Of a stretch of DNA of 64,000 nt, positions 14,101-26,800 are shown one piece after another. A model generated the notes under the pieces. The model worked only from the letters and a program-made list of their open reading frames with translations. It was not told the origin of the DNA and searched no databases. Location of the stretch: contig NW_026705926.1 in NCBI RefSeq assembly GCF_029867415.1, positions 62,001 through 126,000 on the forward strand. The letters are read 5' to 3'. The stretch's first letter is position 1; each line of letters begins with the position of its first letter. The translations under genes were made by a program, and so were the position numbers. Source of the stretch: Vicia villosa. Lineage: Eukaryota > Streptophyta > Magnoliopsida > Fabales > Fabaceae.

Positions 14101-14607
14101 TGAGCAACACATCCCATTGCCGAAGTGCGATTTATGAAACATTACGACTGCAATCCTCTTTGCAACTTGCAGTTGAACCTCTTCCGAGACGCAAGGCTAC
14201 TCAACTGACAACTTCGCAGCCCCTCGGCAGAGCTGATACATTGCAACTTTCTAATTTTCCTCTCCTACAGATAATCATCAATTGCATATAATCATACTCC
14301 CTCAAGATGCTCAAACTTAATTATCATCCAAGTCCTAATTCCAAGTCACCTTCAATTCGGGAAACAACAAACTCTAACAACGCTTGCACCGTTGCCAACA
14401 ACGGCCTACTGAATCAATCATCTTACAACTGAAACATAAACGAGAAGCGAAGCTTCTCTCCCACTTGTTTCAAACCAACTTCCGCAACAAATAACCAAGT
14501 ACCGACAGTGATTCACTCACATGTCGCGTACCCAGGGATAATATGCCGACAGTATTCAACTGTCGTGCAACTCAACTGACTCGACAATTGGCCGGACGGA
14601 CCGACCT

Positions 14608-14619
14608 GCTTTGATACCA
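14608..14619 (-). other. TE-4 primer-binding site (tRNA-Met-like)
   Basis: Minus-strand TGGTATCAAAGC begins four bases after the LTR terminus. It differs by one base from the TGGTATCAGAGC site complementary to plant initiator tRNA-Met. It sets the element's direction. Confidence 0.75.
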
Positions 14620-14623
14620 CTAT

Positions 14624-16653
14624 TGTAACACCCACCTAAACCCCGCGGCAATTTAAATAAATTTATTCAGAGTACATGAAATAAGGGTGCCACAATTCGA
14701 AATAAATTTAAAACATCGTTCAGTCATGTCATGCATTCACTGAGGCAATTCTCATTAATTAAAAACAATTCATGTCAACACAGCGGAAATAATTCAACAG
14801 ATTAACTTTAACATCTTTAAAACTTATCCTCCAAAACATCAAAACATAACCAGAGTTATAAAACATAAACTCTAAACATCGCGTCCCCAGTGTTACAAAT
14901 ATCAGAGCATGACACCTGACGCTAACTAAACAACTGACTCATGAGCTAATCCTCACCGAGTTGAACAGCCGCTATCCTCAATCTGAAAATGATCAACAGT
15001 AAGGGTGAGTCTCATTCACAATTAAACAATGTTATCAGTTCATAAACGATAGAACATCAACAGTATAATATTCACCCAACATCAACATGTATTCAGGCAA
15101 GTTTCATCATCATAAACAACCAACACATCATCAATATTTTATAACACTGGAAAACATCCAATCATGTTATAAAATCATGCATATGAATGCAACTGACACT
15201 ATGCATGTGGTACCAAAATTCGTGAATCACATTCACAGGACTTCTCTCTATGATACTGCCCTTCAAGTCGCTCACACCCCACATGGCACACGACTAACCT
15301 CATCGCTCACACCCCCATGGGCACACGATGACTGCTTACTAATCTTCGCGCAATGGGAATTAGCCACCAACGATCCACTCATCAACGGGATCCAATGCAA
15401 ATGATTTATGAATGAACGCACACATATCACATACTTATATCATCACCGATCCGATGCTTAACATCGTCTCATTTCGTCCCACCAATATTATCACAAACAA
15501 GTATGTACATGTCCAAGCATCATTCAATCATTCACATACGTTCACCACAATCAACATATTAATATTAACAGCATATTAATAATTCACAAATCATCAATCA
15601 TCACCACAATCATACATTGTTACATCTATCATCATTGCACACAATGTAATGAATTTCCAAAGCAACCCAACAGTATAATCACGAAACATGCATCACCTAC
15701 GACATGTTATATACCAACATCACTCAAGGGATATCATAGTCCAATCACCAATACAAATACAATTACATGTCATTTTCAAAACCACATAATAATTAAATTA
15801 TCTAGTGCTAATTAATTTATTTTAATCATAAAGAGCATTTCATTGGTTTCGTAACGCTTCAAACGGCACCCAAAACGGACTTACGGATCAAAAGTTATGA
15901 GTTTATAAAAACAAGTATTTTTCAAAAACGTACAGCGGTAACCGATTACCCAAACACCAGTAATCGGTTACTGAAGTTCAAAACCCCAAATTTGCTGTTT
16001 TTACTATGGGTAATCGATTACACCTCTTTCGGTAACCGATTACCTCGTACCTGCAACCCAAAAACCAGTTTTCAGCACCTTGAATCTCCCCAAACATCCT
16101 CCAATCGAACCAATACGATTGTATACGAAAAACAGAGGGATTTCACATGCAATATGAGTTATATCATCAACCAAACAACACTTTTAACATCAACAATCAC
16201 TACCAACAAGTAATCACACAAAGTTCACAAAATTGAACCTAAATACTAAAACCCCAACCTAGAACATATTCTCTATCGAATCAATAGTATACGATTTCAA
16301 TCCTAACGCCTACGACCCGATAATAGAGGTTAACCGGAAGAGTCCCCCCTTACCTTAGAGTTTGGGATCCTTGAAGCTCTCTTCCTCTTCTTCTCCTCTG
16401 TCGCACTTTCACGTTCTCTGCGTTCTCCCAAATGCACTTGTGTTTCTCTTCTTCCAAAACTCTTGTTTTATGAAAAACACAACATAGCTTTAGTAAAGGC
16501 CTTATTTCTTGCACCCCCTTTCTCACTAACTACAACACTGACCCATTACTACATATTCCAATTTTATTATTTTAATCACCGCATAATTACATAAATCCAA
16601 TTAATTAAATTAAAATCTAATTAATTAATAAATATAAAATATGGGGAGTAACA
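14624..16653 (-). repeat. TE-4 5' LTR (element orientation)
   Basis: 2030 bp copy of 9046-11076. Its outer end is mutated: GGGGAGTAACA against GGGGTGTTACA in the partner, so the inverted terminal match is damaged on this side. It holds the second copy of the near-palindrome cluster (15937-16044). Confidence 0.87.
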
Positions 16654-18075
16654 GCAAAATCCTCATACCTACCATACCTGTGCATCACGAATACAACCAA
16701 ACAAACACAAAAATTTGGCGCGAGCCATGAATGGATTCGTCTCATTCATACGAATCTGGTGGTACCTGTTTCATGGCTCAATTTGTCCTGGATCAGAAAC
16801 CCCTAATTATCTCTAACAAACCCTAGCCATGGTGATAGGCCCCAAATGTACACCAAACCACAATTAAACGTCCAGAATCCATCATAACACCATGATAAAC
16901 ATAAATATGCCACTTAAATTCATGTATGATGCATAAAAAATTGTAATCGAAGGAAAGAAAAATCGGACAAACCGTGGGTTACCAAGGTCGATTCTGAGTG
17001 TTTGGCTTGCGTGCGACAATTGGAACAGCTTCAATGAACACTAGGGAACGTGTTAGGATGCACAAAAAATTCTGAATCGGCCCTGCAACTCAGAATTGCA
17101 GTTTTGATTTCCTTTGACTTTTGCATTTCAGGTTTAGGGCTTTTGGCTGCAAAAAAATTCCCCTTGTGATCTGAGCATGATGTACTTATATAAGAGAGTG
17201 GATTAGGGTTGTTACTCTGATTTGAATCTTCAAGAATCAATAATGGGTAATCTCAAAAATTTGATTCATGGAAGTTTCTATATTAGGTCCAATTTCAATC
17301 TTTTTGTGATCAATTTGATTTGCACGAATTTGGATGTAATATTGAGATATTGTTATGATTAATGATGATTGAAATTGGTTGGAAATAGAATCAAATCATA
17401 TTTCTTGCAATTATATGATTTATTTTGATTTTTAATTACTTTTAATATGAATAAAAATTCATAATAAATCACATAATTCAAGAAAATTCGTGGCTATTGA
17501 TTTTTAGGCTTTAGATAACTTGTGGATCAAGATTGAATCAAAATAACTTGGGCCCATTTACAAAAAATTCCAAGTTTATTCACATTTTTCCCTCCAAAAT
17601 AGTCCAACTTTGACAAGGTCAATCTCTCTCAATTTTTGAGGTATGAGGGTGTTTTAGGACTTTTTAGAAACCTTAGAGAGTCCTCTAACCAGTGTCTTTG
17701 GTCTCTTATCAAAATTATTTTCCATGCTCCTTGTGTGTTCTTTTGAAAAAAGTGATTTTTTTGTTGACTTCTAAAAAGGACCTATAATGTTTTGGTCCAT
17801 ATCTCTCAAATGAAGCATTTTTAGACTTGGCATGTGAGAGACAAAATTGTAGAGAATCAAATTCCCTTCAAAATAAGCTTTGGATGGAAAACTTCTGATG
17901 TTCCATGTGAGAGTTATGGCTGGTCAAAGTTCAGTTGACTTTCTCCTATAAAACCCTAATTTAGAAACTTTTTGAATTGTTGATTTTTTATCTTTCCTTG
18001 CTGAACTATGATCAATACTTGATCAAATGGTGAATGATACTTCCATATTAGGATCTTGACAAAAAATTAGGAGTT

Positions 18076-18146
18076 TTGACTTTAATTTGCCCACAGTTGA
18101 CTTTTAGGTCAACCCAGTCGACTATTGACTTTCTGAACATTTGACT
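18076..18146. promoter_or_regulatory. Array of five W-box cores in solo LTR II
   Basis: TTGACT at 18076, 18097, 18125 and 18141, and GGTCAA (reverse TTGACC) at 18107. TTGAC(C/T) is the core site bound by plant WRKY factors. The array lies about 220-290 bp inside the inferred 5' end of the LTR, a normal place for U3 enhancers. Solo LTR III has the same order at 44935-44995. Confidence 0.55.
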
Positions 18147-19290
18147 AACCAATCTTTTGAGCTGAGACTTGATACTTGTCATAGAGGTAATGTAAGATAC
18201 TTTGAGCCATATGGGATGCCTTGGAGCCATTGATTCATTGATTTTTCCTTGAACAAACCAAACCCTAGTTTCTGAGCCTTGTATAGGAGAATGTGTCTTG
18301 GAGCTTTATATATTGATTTGAATTTGTATAAGAGAAATAGTATGGGCAAATTTTGGGGTATGACAATATCAATAATTATTGATAAACAATCGTCACCTTA
18401 AATCCTGCCCTTCGCAATAATTCACAAAAGCTCATCGCAACATCGCAATATATCACACGACAACTCAACAACAATAATTCATCAAAAATAATTCACGCAA
18501 ACATCTCCATAATTCACAAAACTCACAAAAATACGTCACGTCGCAACATCACCTAAAACACCGCAAGCACAACGGTTATCGAATTATTCCCGAACACTCC
18601 TAATATTATTCTATATTATTAACTTGTAAAAAATTATAACGATATATAATTATAACTCGACAGAGTTTCCAAAGAGCTCTAAACAACTCTACAATAATCC
18701 CTACAACTCTAAAGTACCCAAAAATCCTCTACTGATAACTCTTACATATAAGAGTAACACTTATGAACCTAATTAGCTAATGGTCTGACTCAAGTAATAA
18801 TAAAACAACTCTAATGGGTCAAATACCTTCAATTTTAATCTTTACAGTTCATTAGATTTAACTCTAAACATCTCGGAAGCAACTCTGACAACCCTATTGA
18901 CAACTCTAACAGAATTGAAAATCACTTAAGTTGGCCGAATAATCCAAATATTATCTTAACTCAAAATTCCTAAAAATTATATAAATAATATCAAACTATT
19001 ATTTTTATTATAATTATTATTACTAACTCACTAGTAAGTATTATATATTATAAACTTGAAATGGATTTCCAATTTACTAACTATCACTTATTATATATAA
19101 ATTAATATATGGCAATGGTCTTTTAATACATAGTGCTGCTACCGTAGATATAACTTATATATATCAATCTAATTGTTATCTCTTTCAAAATATGGACAAA
19201 GCAGTATGACAACGCTACGGTGCATATATTCCAATTAACTCATATTGCCGCTACAGTGGCATACAATACTTATATATATATAATGACGAA

Positions 19291-19377
<87 letters not shown>
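19291..19377. repeat. (TA)n microsatellite in TE-2 left LTR
   Basis: A run of about 84 bp of TA. The homologous run in the right LTR (about 32333-32375) is about half as long. Confidence 0.9.
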
Positions 19378-19381
<4 letters not shown>

Positions 19382-20670
19382 AAACCGTATGAATATCGGT
19401 ACAAAATTGTATGTATCAAATCACTCAAAATTAACATCAACAAAATCAACCAAACATCAATTTTTATCGAAAGAATAATTTTACACAGAATCAAACATAC
19501 GATAATTTCATACAACCAATCCCCATATACGGTCCATCATATCCCCGTTTACAGAGCAAGAACCCCACCCTTACCTTGTATTCAGAGTTTGCTCTACAAT
19601 TCGTTCTTCCGGTTGAAATTCCGGTCGAATCCAAGCTTCCGGCTTCGCAAAAATTCTTCTGACTTCCTTCTTCCTGACACAGCTCTCGTATCTCTTTTCT
19701 TTTCCTCTTCTCTGCACAAGCACTTCCACGTTCTCTTCTTTTCTCTACAAACCCTTATTTTGTTTTTCTGATGCCAAAACCTAATATTTTCCTTTTACTT
19801 CACAATATTATTATTATTCTCACAAACTCCTTAATGGGCCTATATCCACACCTCCAAACTACTAATGTCACCAACCAAGTTAATTAAACAAATACTCCAA
19901 TAAATTAATAATATCCCTAATATTATTTCTCCGATTCACCGACGAATTTAATCCGACTTTCCATTCAACCGCTCGAACGATATAATAATTCTCTTACATT
20001 CCTTAGATTAATTCCGGTAAATTCCCAACTTCGACAATTTCAATTAATTAAATCCTTAATTAATTTAATTAACCAATTAATTAAATTCGGGGCGTTACAA
20101 CTCTCCCCCACTTAGAATATTTTCGTCCTCGAAAATTTATGCAACTCAATCGCTCTCAACGTCACATCCCGCTTTAGTTGCGCCACTCTGATCGCCCATC
20201 ATAGTTCACCGTCCTTATCAGAGTTCCTATCAACTTATACGGTTCGCAAGCTTCAACCACGTTTCATACTTTCTTTAGCATCCATCACGTTGAACATCTT
20301 TAGGTTAGCAAGATACTTACATAACATCCAATCAAAATTCCTTTATGCTTTCATCAGCACTTCTTATCCTTGAAATCCTATTCTTCGCATTCTCAACAAC
20401 TTCAACAACTCTTATAATTGCTTACTAATAATCCAAAACAAGATCTACAACAATTCGTCACTTACTCAGTGTTCCTTCGTCAACATCTTACACAATAGCT
20501 ACTCAAATAACAACTTCTTAGTCAATTAACAACACTGAATATAATAGCTTCCTAAACTCCCTCTTATAACAATTATCCTTTTTCCAAGATACTCCAACTT
20601 GTTCGACAACCAAAATATTAAATCCATGATACCTTCGAATTCAGGAAACAACAAAGCTTCAACATCACTT

Positions 20671-21879
20671 TGTTAGAACAAGATTTGTTCTGATCAATTA
20701 TCTTAGTTTTGATGATAACAATAATATGAATTTTGCTTAAGATAATATGGTACTCTAATCCAATGCAATTTCCTTTTCAGGAAATATATAAAGAGTACGC
20801 ATAATTCAGCGCTCAGAAGCTTTGTCTCAAAGGGTTCAGCATGCAACATCAGAACATGGTCTGGCAAGACATCAGAAGATGGTCGAAGCAGAATCAGAAC
20901 ATGGGTCTATGGAAGCATCAGAAAAACAAGAGAACAGAAGCACTGAAGTTCTGATGGTATCACGCTCAGAAGCACTTCAAGGTCAGAAGATCAGAAGATG
21001 CTTTGCACCAAGCTGTTTGACTCTGATGATATTCAAACGTGGTATTCACAAACATCAGATCAGAAGGAAGTACAAGTGGCAAGCTACGCTGACTGACAAA
21101 AGGAACGTTAAAAGCTACTAAAGGCTACGTCAGTAGACACAGCGTGAACAAGGCTCGAGGTAGTTGACAAAAGCGTATAACATTAAATGCGATGCTGTAC
21201 GGAACACGCAAAGCATTAAATGCACTCAACGGTCATCTTCTCCAACGCCTATAAATATGAAGTTCTGATGAGAAGCAAGGTTAACGATCCTGCATCAAAA
21301 CAACTCAAATTAACTTGCTGAAACGCTGTTCAAATTCAAAGCTCAGAATCTTCATCTTCATCAAAGCTCACTACATTGCTGTTGTAATATATTAGTGAGA
21401 TTAAGCTTAAACGTTAAGAGAAATATCACAGTTTGTGATTATCGCTTTTAAGAAGCATTTGTAATACTCTTAGAATTGATTACATTAAGTTGTAAGGAAC
21501 TAGAGTGATCGTGTGGATCAGAATACTCTAGGAAGTCTTAGAAGTGATCTAAGCAGGTTGTAACTAGAGTGATCGTGTGGATCAGTATACTCTAGAAAAG
21601 TCTTAGAGGGTATCTAAGCAGTTGTTCCTGGAGTGATCAGTGTGTGATCAGAAGACTCTGGAAGACTTAGTTGCTGACTAAGTGGAGAACCATTGTAATC
21701 CGTGCGATTAGTGGATTAAATCCTCAGTTGAGGTAAATCATCTCTGCGGGGGTGGACTGGAGTAGTTTAGTTAACAACGAACCAGGATAAAAATAACTGT
21801 GCAATTTATTTTTATCTGTCAAGTTTTTAAAGCTACACTTATTCAAACCCCCCCTTTCTAAGTGTTTTTCTATCCTTCA
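20671..21879 (+). repeat. TE-5 5' LTR
   Basis: 1209 bp, TGTTAGAACA...TATCCTTCA. It is purine-rich with many CAGAAG words. A TATA box is at 21250-21257. Near 21500-21660 there are three diverged copies of a unit containing AGAGTGATC..GTGTGGATCAG.ATACTCTAG.A. Confidence 0.95.
21250..21257 (+). promoter_or_regulatory. TATA box of TE-5 5' LTR
   Basis: TATAAATA in the context CAACGCCTATAAATATGAAG. It is conserved in the 3' LTR (29597-29604) and on the minus strand in the solo Copia LTR (55285-55292). Transcription probably starts some 30 bp downstream. Confidence 0.6.
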
Positions 21880-21880
21880 A

Positions 21881-21893
21881 TTGGCATCAGAGC
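21881..21893 (+). other. TE-5 primer-binding site
   Basis: TTGGCATCAGAGC begins one base after the LTR. It is a variant of the initiator tRNA-Met site, and TE-6 uses the same one (about 34835). Confidence 0.75.
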
Positions 21894-21965
21894 GCCGGTT
21901 CTAAGGTGCAAGCACTCAACCGTGTTTAGAAAAGATTCAGGAACAGAAAAACGCTTCAGTAAAAG

Positions 21966-23885
21966 ATGGTTGATGAAAGTGAAAAGTCTACACCTGCATC
22001 TACATCTGGCTCTGCTGAGCAATACAACGGTAACAATGGTTATACTAGACCGCCGGTATTTGATGGTGAAAACTTTGAATACTGGAAAGATAAACTGGAA
22101 AGTTACTTTCTTGGTCTAGATGGTGATCTATGGGATCTTCTGATGGATGGTTACAAACATCCAGTAAATGCCAGAGGCGTAAAGCTGACAAGGCAAGAAA
22201 TGAATGATGATCAGAAGAAGCTCTTCAGGAATCATCATAAATGCAGAACTGTTTTGCTGAATGCTATCTCTCATGCTGAGTATGAGAAGATATCTAACAG
22301 GGAAACGGCCTATGACATATATGAATCCTTGAAAATGACTCATGAAGGAAATGCTCAAGTCAAGGAGACTAAAGCTCTCGCCTTAATCCAGAAATATGAA
22401 GCCTTCAAGATGGAGGATGATGAAGACATTGAAAAGATGTTTTCAAGATTTCAAACTCTTACTGCTGGATTGAGAGTTCTTGACAAGGGATACACCAAGG
22501 CTGATCACGTAAAGAAGATCATCAGAAGCTTACCCAGAAGATGGGGTCCTATGGTGACTGCATTCAAGATTGCAAAGAATCTGAATGAAGTTTCTCTGGA
22601 AGAGCTTATCAGTGCCTTGAGAAGTCATGAAATAGAGCTGGACGCAAATGAGCCTCAAAAGAAAGGTAAGTCTATTGCATTAAAATCCAATATCAAGAAA
22701 TGCACTAACGCTTTTCAGGCTAGAGAAGAAGATCCTGAAGAATCAGAATCTGAAGAAGAAGATGAACTGTCCTTGATCTCCAAAAGGCTAAATCAACTCT
22801 GGAAGACCAAGCAAAGGAAGTTCAGAGGCTTCAGAAGTTCAAAGAAATTTGAACGTGGAGAATCTTCTGATGATAGAAGATTTGACAAGAAGAAGGTCAT
22901 GTGCTATGAATGCAATGAGCCTGGACACTTCAAGAATGAATGTCCAAATCTTCAGAAGGAAAATCCCAAGAAGAAGTTTCATAAGAAGAAAGGTCTTATG
23001 GCAACCTGGGATGAGTCAGAAGATGATTCAGACTCTGAAGATGAGCAGGCTAACTGTGCGCTGATGGCGACAGAAGATGACGGATCAGAATCTACATCAG
23101 AATCAGATTCTGAAGAGGTATTTTCTGAACTTACTAGAGATGAGTTAGTTTCCGGTCTAGAAGAACTTCTGGAACTCAAGTCTCAAATCAGTCTCAAATA
23201 CAAAAAGCTGAAAAAGCTATTTGAATTTGAAACAAAGAAGCTTGAGATGGAGAATTCTGAATTAAAAGAAAAACTTTTAAAATTATCCAATAATGTTGGA
23301 TCTCCTTCTGATTCAGAAAAATCCACTCCCAGTCTAAACCATATTCTGAAAGAATATGATTTAAGTTTCAGGAAGTTCTTATTTAGAAGTATTGGCAGAA
23401 GTCAGCTAGCTTCTATGATATATGCTGTGTCTGGAAACAAAAGAGTCGGCATTGGTTTTGAGGGTGAAACCCCATACAAACTTGAACCTGTTGATGAAAT
23501 GAAATTCACATACAAGCCATTGTATGATCAGTTCAAGTATGGCCACTCCCATGATATTAGGCACACTTCACATGCTCAAAGTTTTCACATAACACACATC
23601 AAAAAGCATGTGACACAACCTAGGAAATATCATGGAACTCACATTAAGAATTATCATGCTGTTCCTCCTATTGCTTACAATGTTAAACCCAAGTTCAATC
23701 AGAACTTGAGAAAATCTAACAAGAAAGGACCCAAGAAAATGTGGGTACCTAAGGATAAGATTATTCCTATTGCAGATATCCTTGACTGCAAAAAGGACAA
23801 AGCACAACATGTCATGGTACCTGGACTCTGGATGCTCACGACACATGACAGGAAGAAGGTCTATGTTCCAAGACCTGGTGCTTAA
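21966..23885 (+). CDS. gag: TE-5 Gag polyprotein (639 aa)
   Basis: Structural protein that packages the retrotransposon RNA in cytoplasmic particles. The start ATG lies 87 bp after the LTR. The N-terminal third has the Copia gag pattern (PPVFDGENFEYWKDKLESYF at about residues 29-48, then KETKALALIQKYEAFKM). A CCHC zinc knuckle C-x2-C-x4-H-x4-C starts at Cys313 (CYECNEPGHFKNEC). Acidic Ser/Glu-rich segments lie on both sides (about 255-270 and 350-390). A Lys/Glu-rich stretch at about 400-435 is a likely coiled coil. The protein ends shortly after KKMWVPKDKI and overlaps the start of the pol frame. It is intact, with no internal stops. Confidence 0.92.
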   Translation: MVDESEKSTPASTSGSAEQYNGNNGYTRPPVFDGENFEYWKDKLESYFLGLDGDLWDLLMDGYKHPVNARGVKLTRQEMNDDQKKLFRNHHKCRTVLLNAISHAEYEKISNRETAYDIYESLKMTHEGNAQVKETKALALIQKYEAFKMEDDEDIEKMFSRFQTLTAGLRVLDKGYTKADHVKKIIRSLPRRWGPMVTAFKIAKNLNEVSLEELISALRSHEIELDANEPQKKGKSIALKSNIKKCTNAFQAREEDPEESESEEEDELSLISKRLNQLWKTKQRKFRGFRSSKKFERGESSDDRRFDKKKVMCYECNEPGHFKNECPNLQKENPKKKFHKKKGLMATWDESEDDSDSEDEQANCALMATEDDGSESTSESDSEEVFSELTRDELVSGLEELLELKSQISLKYKKLKKLFEFETKKLEMENSELKEKLLKLSNNVGSPSDSEKSTPSLNHILKEYDLSFRKFLFRSIGRSQLASMIYAVSGNKRVGIGFEGETPYKLEPVDEMKFTYKPLYDQFKYGHSHDIRHTSHAQSFHITHIKKHVTQPRKYHGTHIKNYHAVPPIAYNVKPKFNQNLRKSNKKGPKKMWVPKDKIIPIADILDCKKDKAQHVMVPGLWMLTTHDRKKVYVPRPGA

Positions 23886-26800
23886 GTCTGGAGGGGAAGT
23901 CAAGTTTGGAGGAGATCAGAAGGGCAAGATAATTGGCTCTGGAACTATAAAGTCTGGTAACTCTCCTTCCATTTCTAATGTACTTCTTGTAGAAGGATTA
24001 ACACATAACCTCTTATCTATCAGTCAATTGAGTGACAATGGTTATGATATAATCTTTAATCAAGAGTCTTGCAAGGCTGTAAATCAGAAGGATGGCTCAA
24101 TCCTATTTACAGGCAAGAGGAAGAACAACATTTATAAGACAGATCTGCAAGATCTTATGAGTCAGAAGGTGACTTGTCTTATGTCTGTTTCTGAAGAACA
24201 GTGGGTCTGGCACAGAAGATTAGGTCATGCTAGTTTGAGAAAAATTTCTCAGATTAACAAACTGAATCTTGTCAGAGGACTCCCTAATCTGAAATTCAAA
24301 TCAGATGCTCTTTGTGAAGCATGTCAGAAGGGCAAGTTCTCCAAACCTGCATTCAAGTCCAAGAATGTTGTTTCTACCTCAAGGCCATTAGAACTCTTGC
24401 ACATTGATCTGTTTGGCCCAGTCAAGACAGCATCTGTCAGAGGGAAGAAATATGGATTAGTCATCGTAGATGATTATAGCCGCTGGACATGGGTAAAATT
24501 CTTGAAACACAAGGATGAGACTCATTCAGTGTTCTTTGATTTCTGCATTCAGATTCAATCTGAAAAAGAGTGTAAAATCATAAAGGTGAGAAGTGATCAT
24601 GGTGGTGAATTTGAGAACAGATCCTTTGAAGAATTCTTCAAAGAAAATGGTATTGCTCATGATTTCTCTTGTCCTAGAACTCCACAGCAAAATGGAGTTG
24701 TAGAACGAAAGAATAGGACTCTGCAAGAAATGGCCAGAACCATGATCAATGAAACCAATATGGCTAAGCATTTCTGGGCAGAAGCAATAAACACTGCATG
24801 CTATATTCAGAATAGAATCTCTATCAGACCTATTCTAAATAAGACTCCTTATGAATTGTGGAAGAATAGAAAGCCCAACATTTCATATTTCCATCCTTTT
24901 GGATGTGTATGTTTTATTCTGAACACTAAAGATCATCTTGGTAAATTTGATTCCAAAGCTCAAAAATGTTTCCTTCTTGGATATTCTGAACGCTCAAAAG
25001 GCTACAGAGTATACAATACTGAAACATTGATTGTAGAAGAATCAATCAATATCAGGTTTGATGATAAGCTTGGTTCTGAAAAACCAAAGCAGTTTGATAA
25101 TTTTGCAGATTGTGATATTGACATATCAGAAGTTGTTGAGCCAAGAAGCAACGCATCAGAAGCATAGCTTCTCAGAAGCAAAGAATCGGAAGATCAAGTA
25201 TCAGCTTCTCTGGAGAATCTAAGCATATCTGAAGAACCATCTGTCAAAAGATCATCCAGACTCATCTCTGGTCATTCAGAAGATGTCATTCTTGGAAAGA
25301 AGGATGATCCAATCAGAACAAGAGCATTCCTTAAGAACAATGCAGATTGTCAATTAGGTCTTGTATCTTTGATCGAGCCAACTTCTGTTGATCATGCTCT
25401 AGAAGATCCAGACTGGATAATTGCTATGCAAGAAGAACTGAATCAGTTTACAAGGAATGATGTTTGGGATCTTGTTCCTAGACCAGATGGATTCAATATA
25501 ATCGGTACAAAATGGGTCTTCAGAAACAAGCTCAGTGAGAAAGGTGAAGTGGTAAGGAACAAAGCCAGACTGGTGGCTCAGGGTTACAGTCAGCAAGAAG
25601 GGATTGACTATACAGAAACCTTTGCACCAGTGGCCAGGTTAGAATATATTCGTCTATTAATTTCATTTGCCACTCAACATAACATCACTCTCTATCAAAT
25701 GGATGTTAAGAGTGCCTTCTTAAATGGTTATATAGATGAAGAAGTTTATGTCCATCAACCTCCTGGTTTTGAAGACTCTATGTCTCCTAATCATGTTTTT
25801 AAACTAAAAAAATCATTGTATGGATTGAAACAGGCTCCCAGAGCTTGGTATGAACGCTTAAGTTCTTTCCTTCTGGATAATGGTTTCACTAGAGGAAAAG
25901 TGGACACTACTCTCTTTTGTAAAACCTTTAAAAGGGATATTTTAATTTGTCAAATATATGTAGATGATATTATTTTTGGAACATCTAATGCTACACTTGG
26001 AAAGGAGTTTGCTGAGTCTATGCAGGCTGAGTTTGAAATGAGCATGATGGGAGAACTCAAGTATTTCCTTGGAATACAAATAAATCAAACATCAGAAGGA
26101 ACGTATGTTCACCAAACCAAGTATGTGAAGGAACTTCTGAAGAAGTTTAATCTTCTAAACTGCAAAGAAGCCAAAACTCCTATGCATCCAACATGCATCC
26201 TAGGTAAGGATGAGGTAAGTAAGAAGGTAGATCAGAAGTTATACAGAGGTATGATTGGATCTCTTCTATATCTGACTGCTTCTAGACCTGACATTCTGTT
26301 CAGTGTTTGTTTGTGTGCTAGATTCCAATCAGATCCTAGAGAATCTCATTTAACTGCTGTTAAGAGAATTCTAAGGTATCTGAAAGGTACTACTAATGTT
26401 GGCTTAGTTTACAGAAAATCTAAAGAATACAACTTAGTAGGATTCTGCGATGCTGACTATGCTGGAGACAGAATTGAAAGAAAGAGTACTTCGGGAAGTT
26501 GCCAATTTCTTGGAAGTCATTTGATCTCCTGGTACAGCAAGAAGCAAGCAACTATTGCTCTATCAACAACAGAAGCAGAATATGTCGCTGCTGCTGGTTG
26601 CAGTACACAGATGCTCTGGATGAAGAGTCAGTTAGAAGATTATCAGATATTTGAGAGTAACATTCCTATATTCTGTGATAATACTTCTGCTATATGTTTA
26701 TCTAAGAATCCTATTCTTCATTCAAAAGCTAAACATATTGAGATTAAACATCATTTCATAAGGGACTATGTTCAGAAGGGTGTTATATCTTTAAACTTTG

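Larger units (their letters stand above)
9046..16653 (-). mobile_element. TE-4: non-autonomous Gypsy-like LTR retrotransposon
   Basis: Perfect TSD GCAAA (9041-9045 and 16654-16658) within solo LTR II. The LTRs are 9046-11076 and 14624-16653, about 98.7% identical by eye (roughly 26 differences in 2.03 kb). The interior (11077-14623, 3.5 kb) has no long ORF on either strand. Beside the left LTR it holds the minus-strand tail VFEDENSFSGGEL, and beside the right LTR a tRNA-Met-type primer site, so the element reads leftward. The rest of the interior is low-GC with short words such as CGTT(A)CATTCCGCTTTTGCTGC recurring in variant form (about 11931, 12568, and 20160 in TE-2), showing that TE-2 and TE-4 are related. 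Confidence 0.88.
7091..18365 (-). mobile_element. Solo LTR II, Tat/Ogre-type Gypsy, carrying TE-4
   Basis: Inserted in the left LTR of TE-2 with a perfect TSD ATATC (7086-7090 and 18366-18370). The ends are TGTAATACGG and GGGGTATGACA. Without TE-4 it is about 3.66 kb with no gag or pol and no second LTR, hence a solo LTR. It has GAGTCGCCACCGAC at about 7135, the double hairpin at 7229-7275 and five W-boxes at 18076-18146. The stretch 17580-17950 is clearly similar to 44460-44820 in solo LTR III. On the minus strand it starts TGTCATACCCC, which I recall as a common legume Ogre/Tat LTR start, so I infer leftward transcription. The AT-rich block 8380-8790 contains no real gene. Confidence 0.8.
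6120..20099 (-). repeat. TE-2 left LTR (3' LTR in element orientation), interrupted
   Basis: It is made of 6120-7090 plus 18371-20099 and aligns along its length with the right LTR at 30443-33097. Removing solo LTR II, with one ATATC copy, restores a continuous match across the join. It ends GGGGCGTTACA at 20099. It carries a (TA)n run about twice as long as that of its partner. Confidence 0.85.

Noticed and set aside
9509..15404. Identical ~105-aa ORFs at 9509-9826 and 15087-15404
   Set aside because: They are in the two LTR copies of TE-4; conservation comes from LTR duplication, not coding selection.
22128..24771. Minus-strand ORFs across TE-5 gag and pol
   Set aside because: Antisense shadows of the Copia genes, which show clear zinc-knuckle, DSG and integrase motifs on the plus strand.
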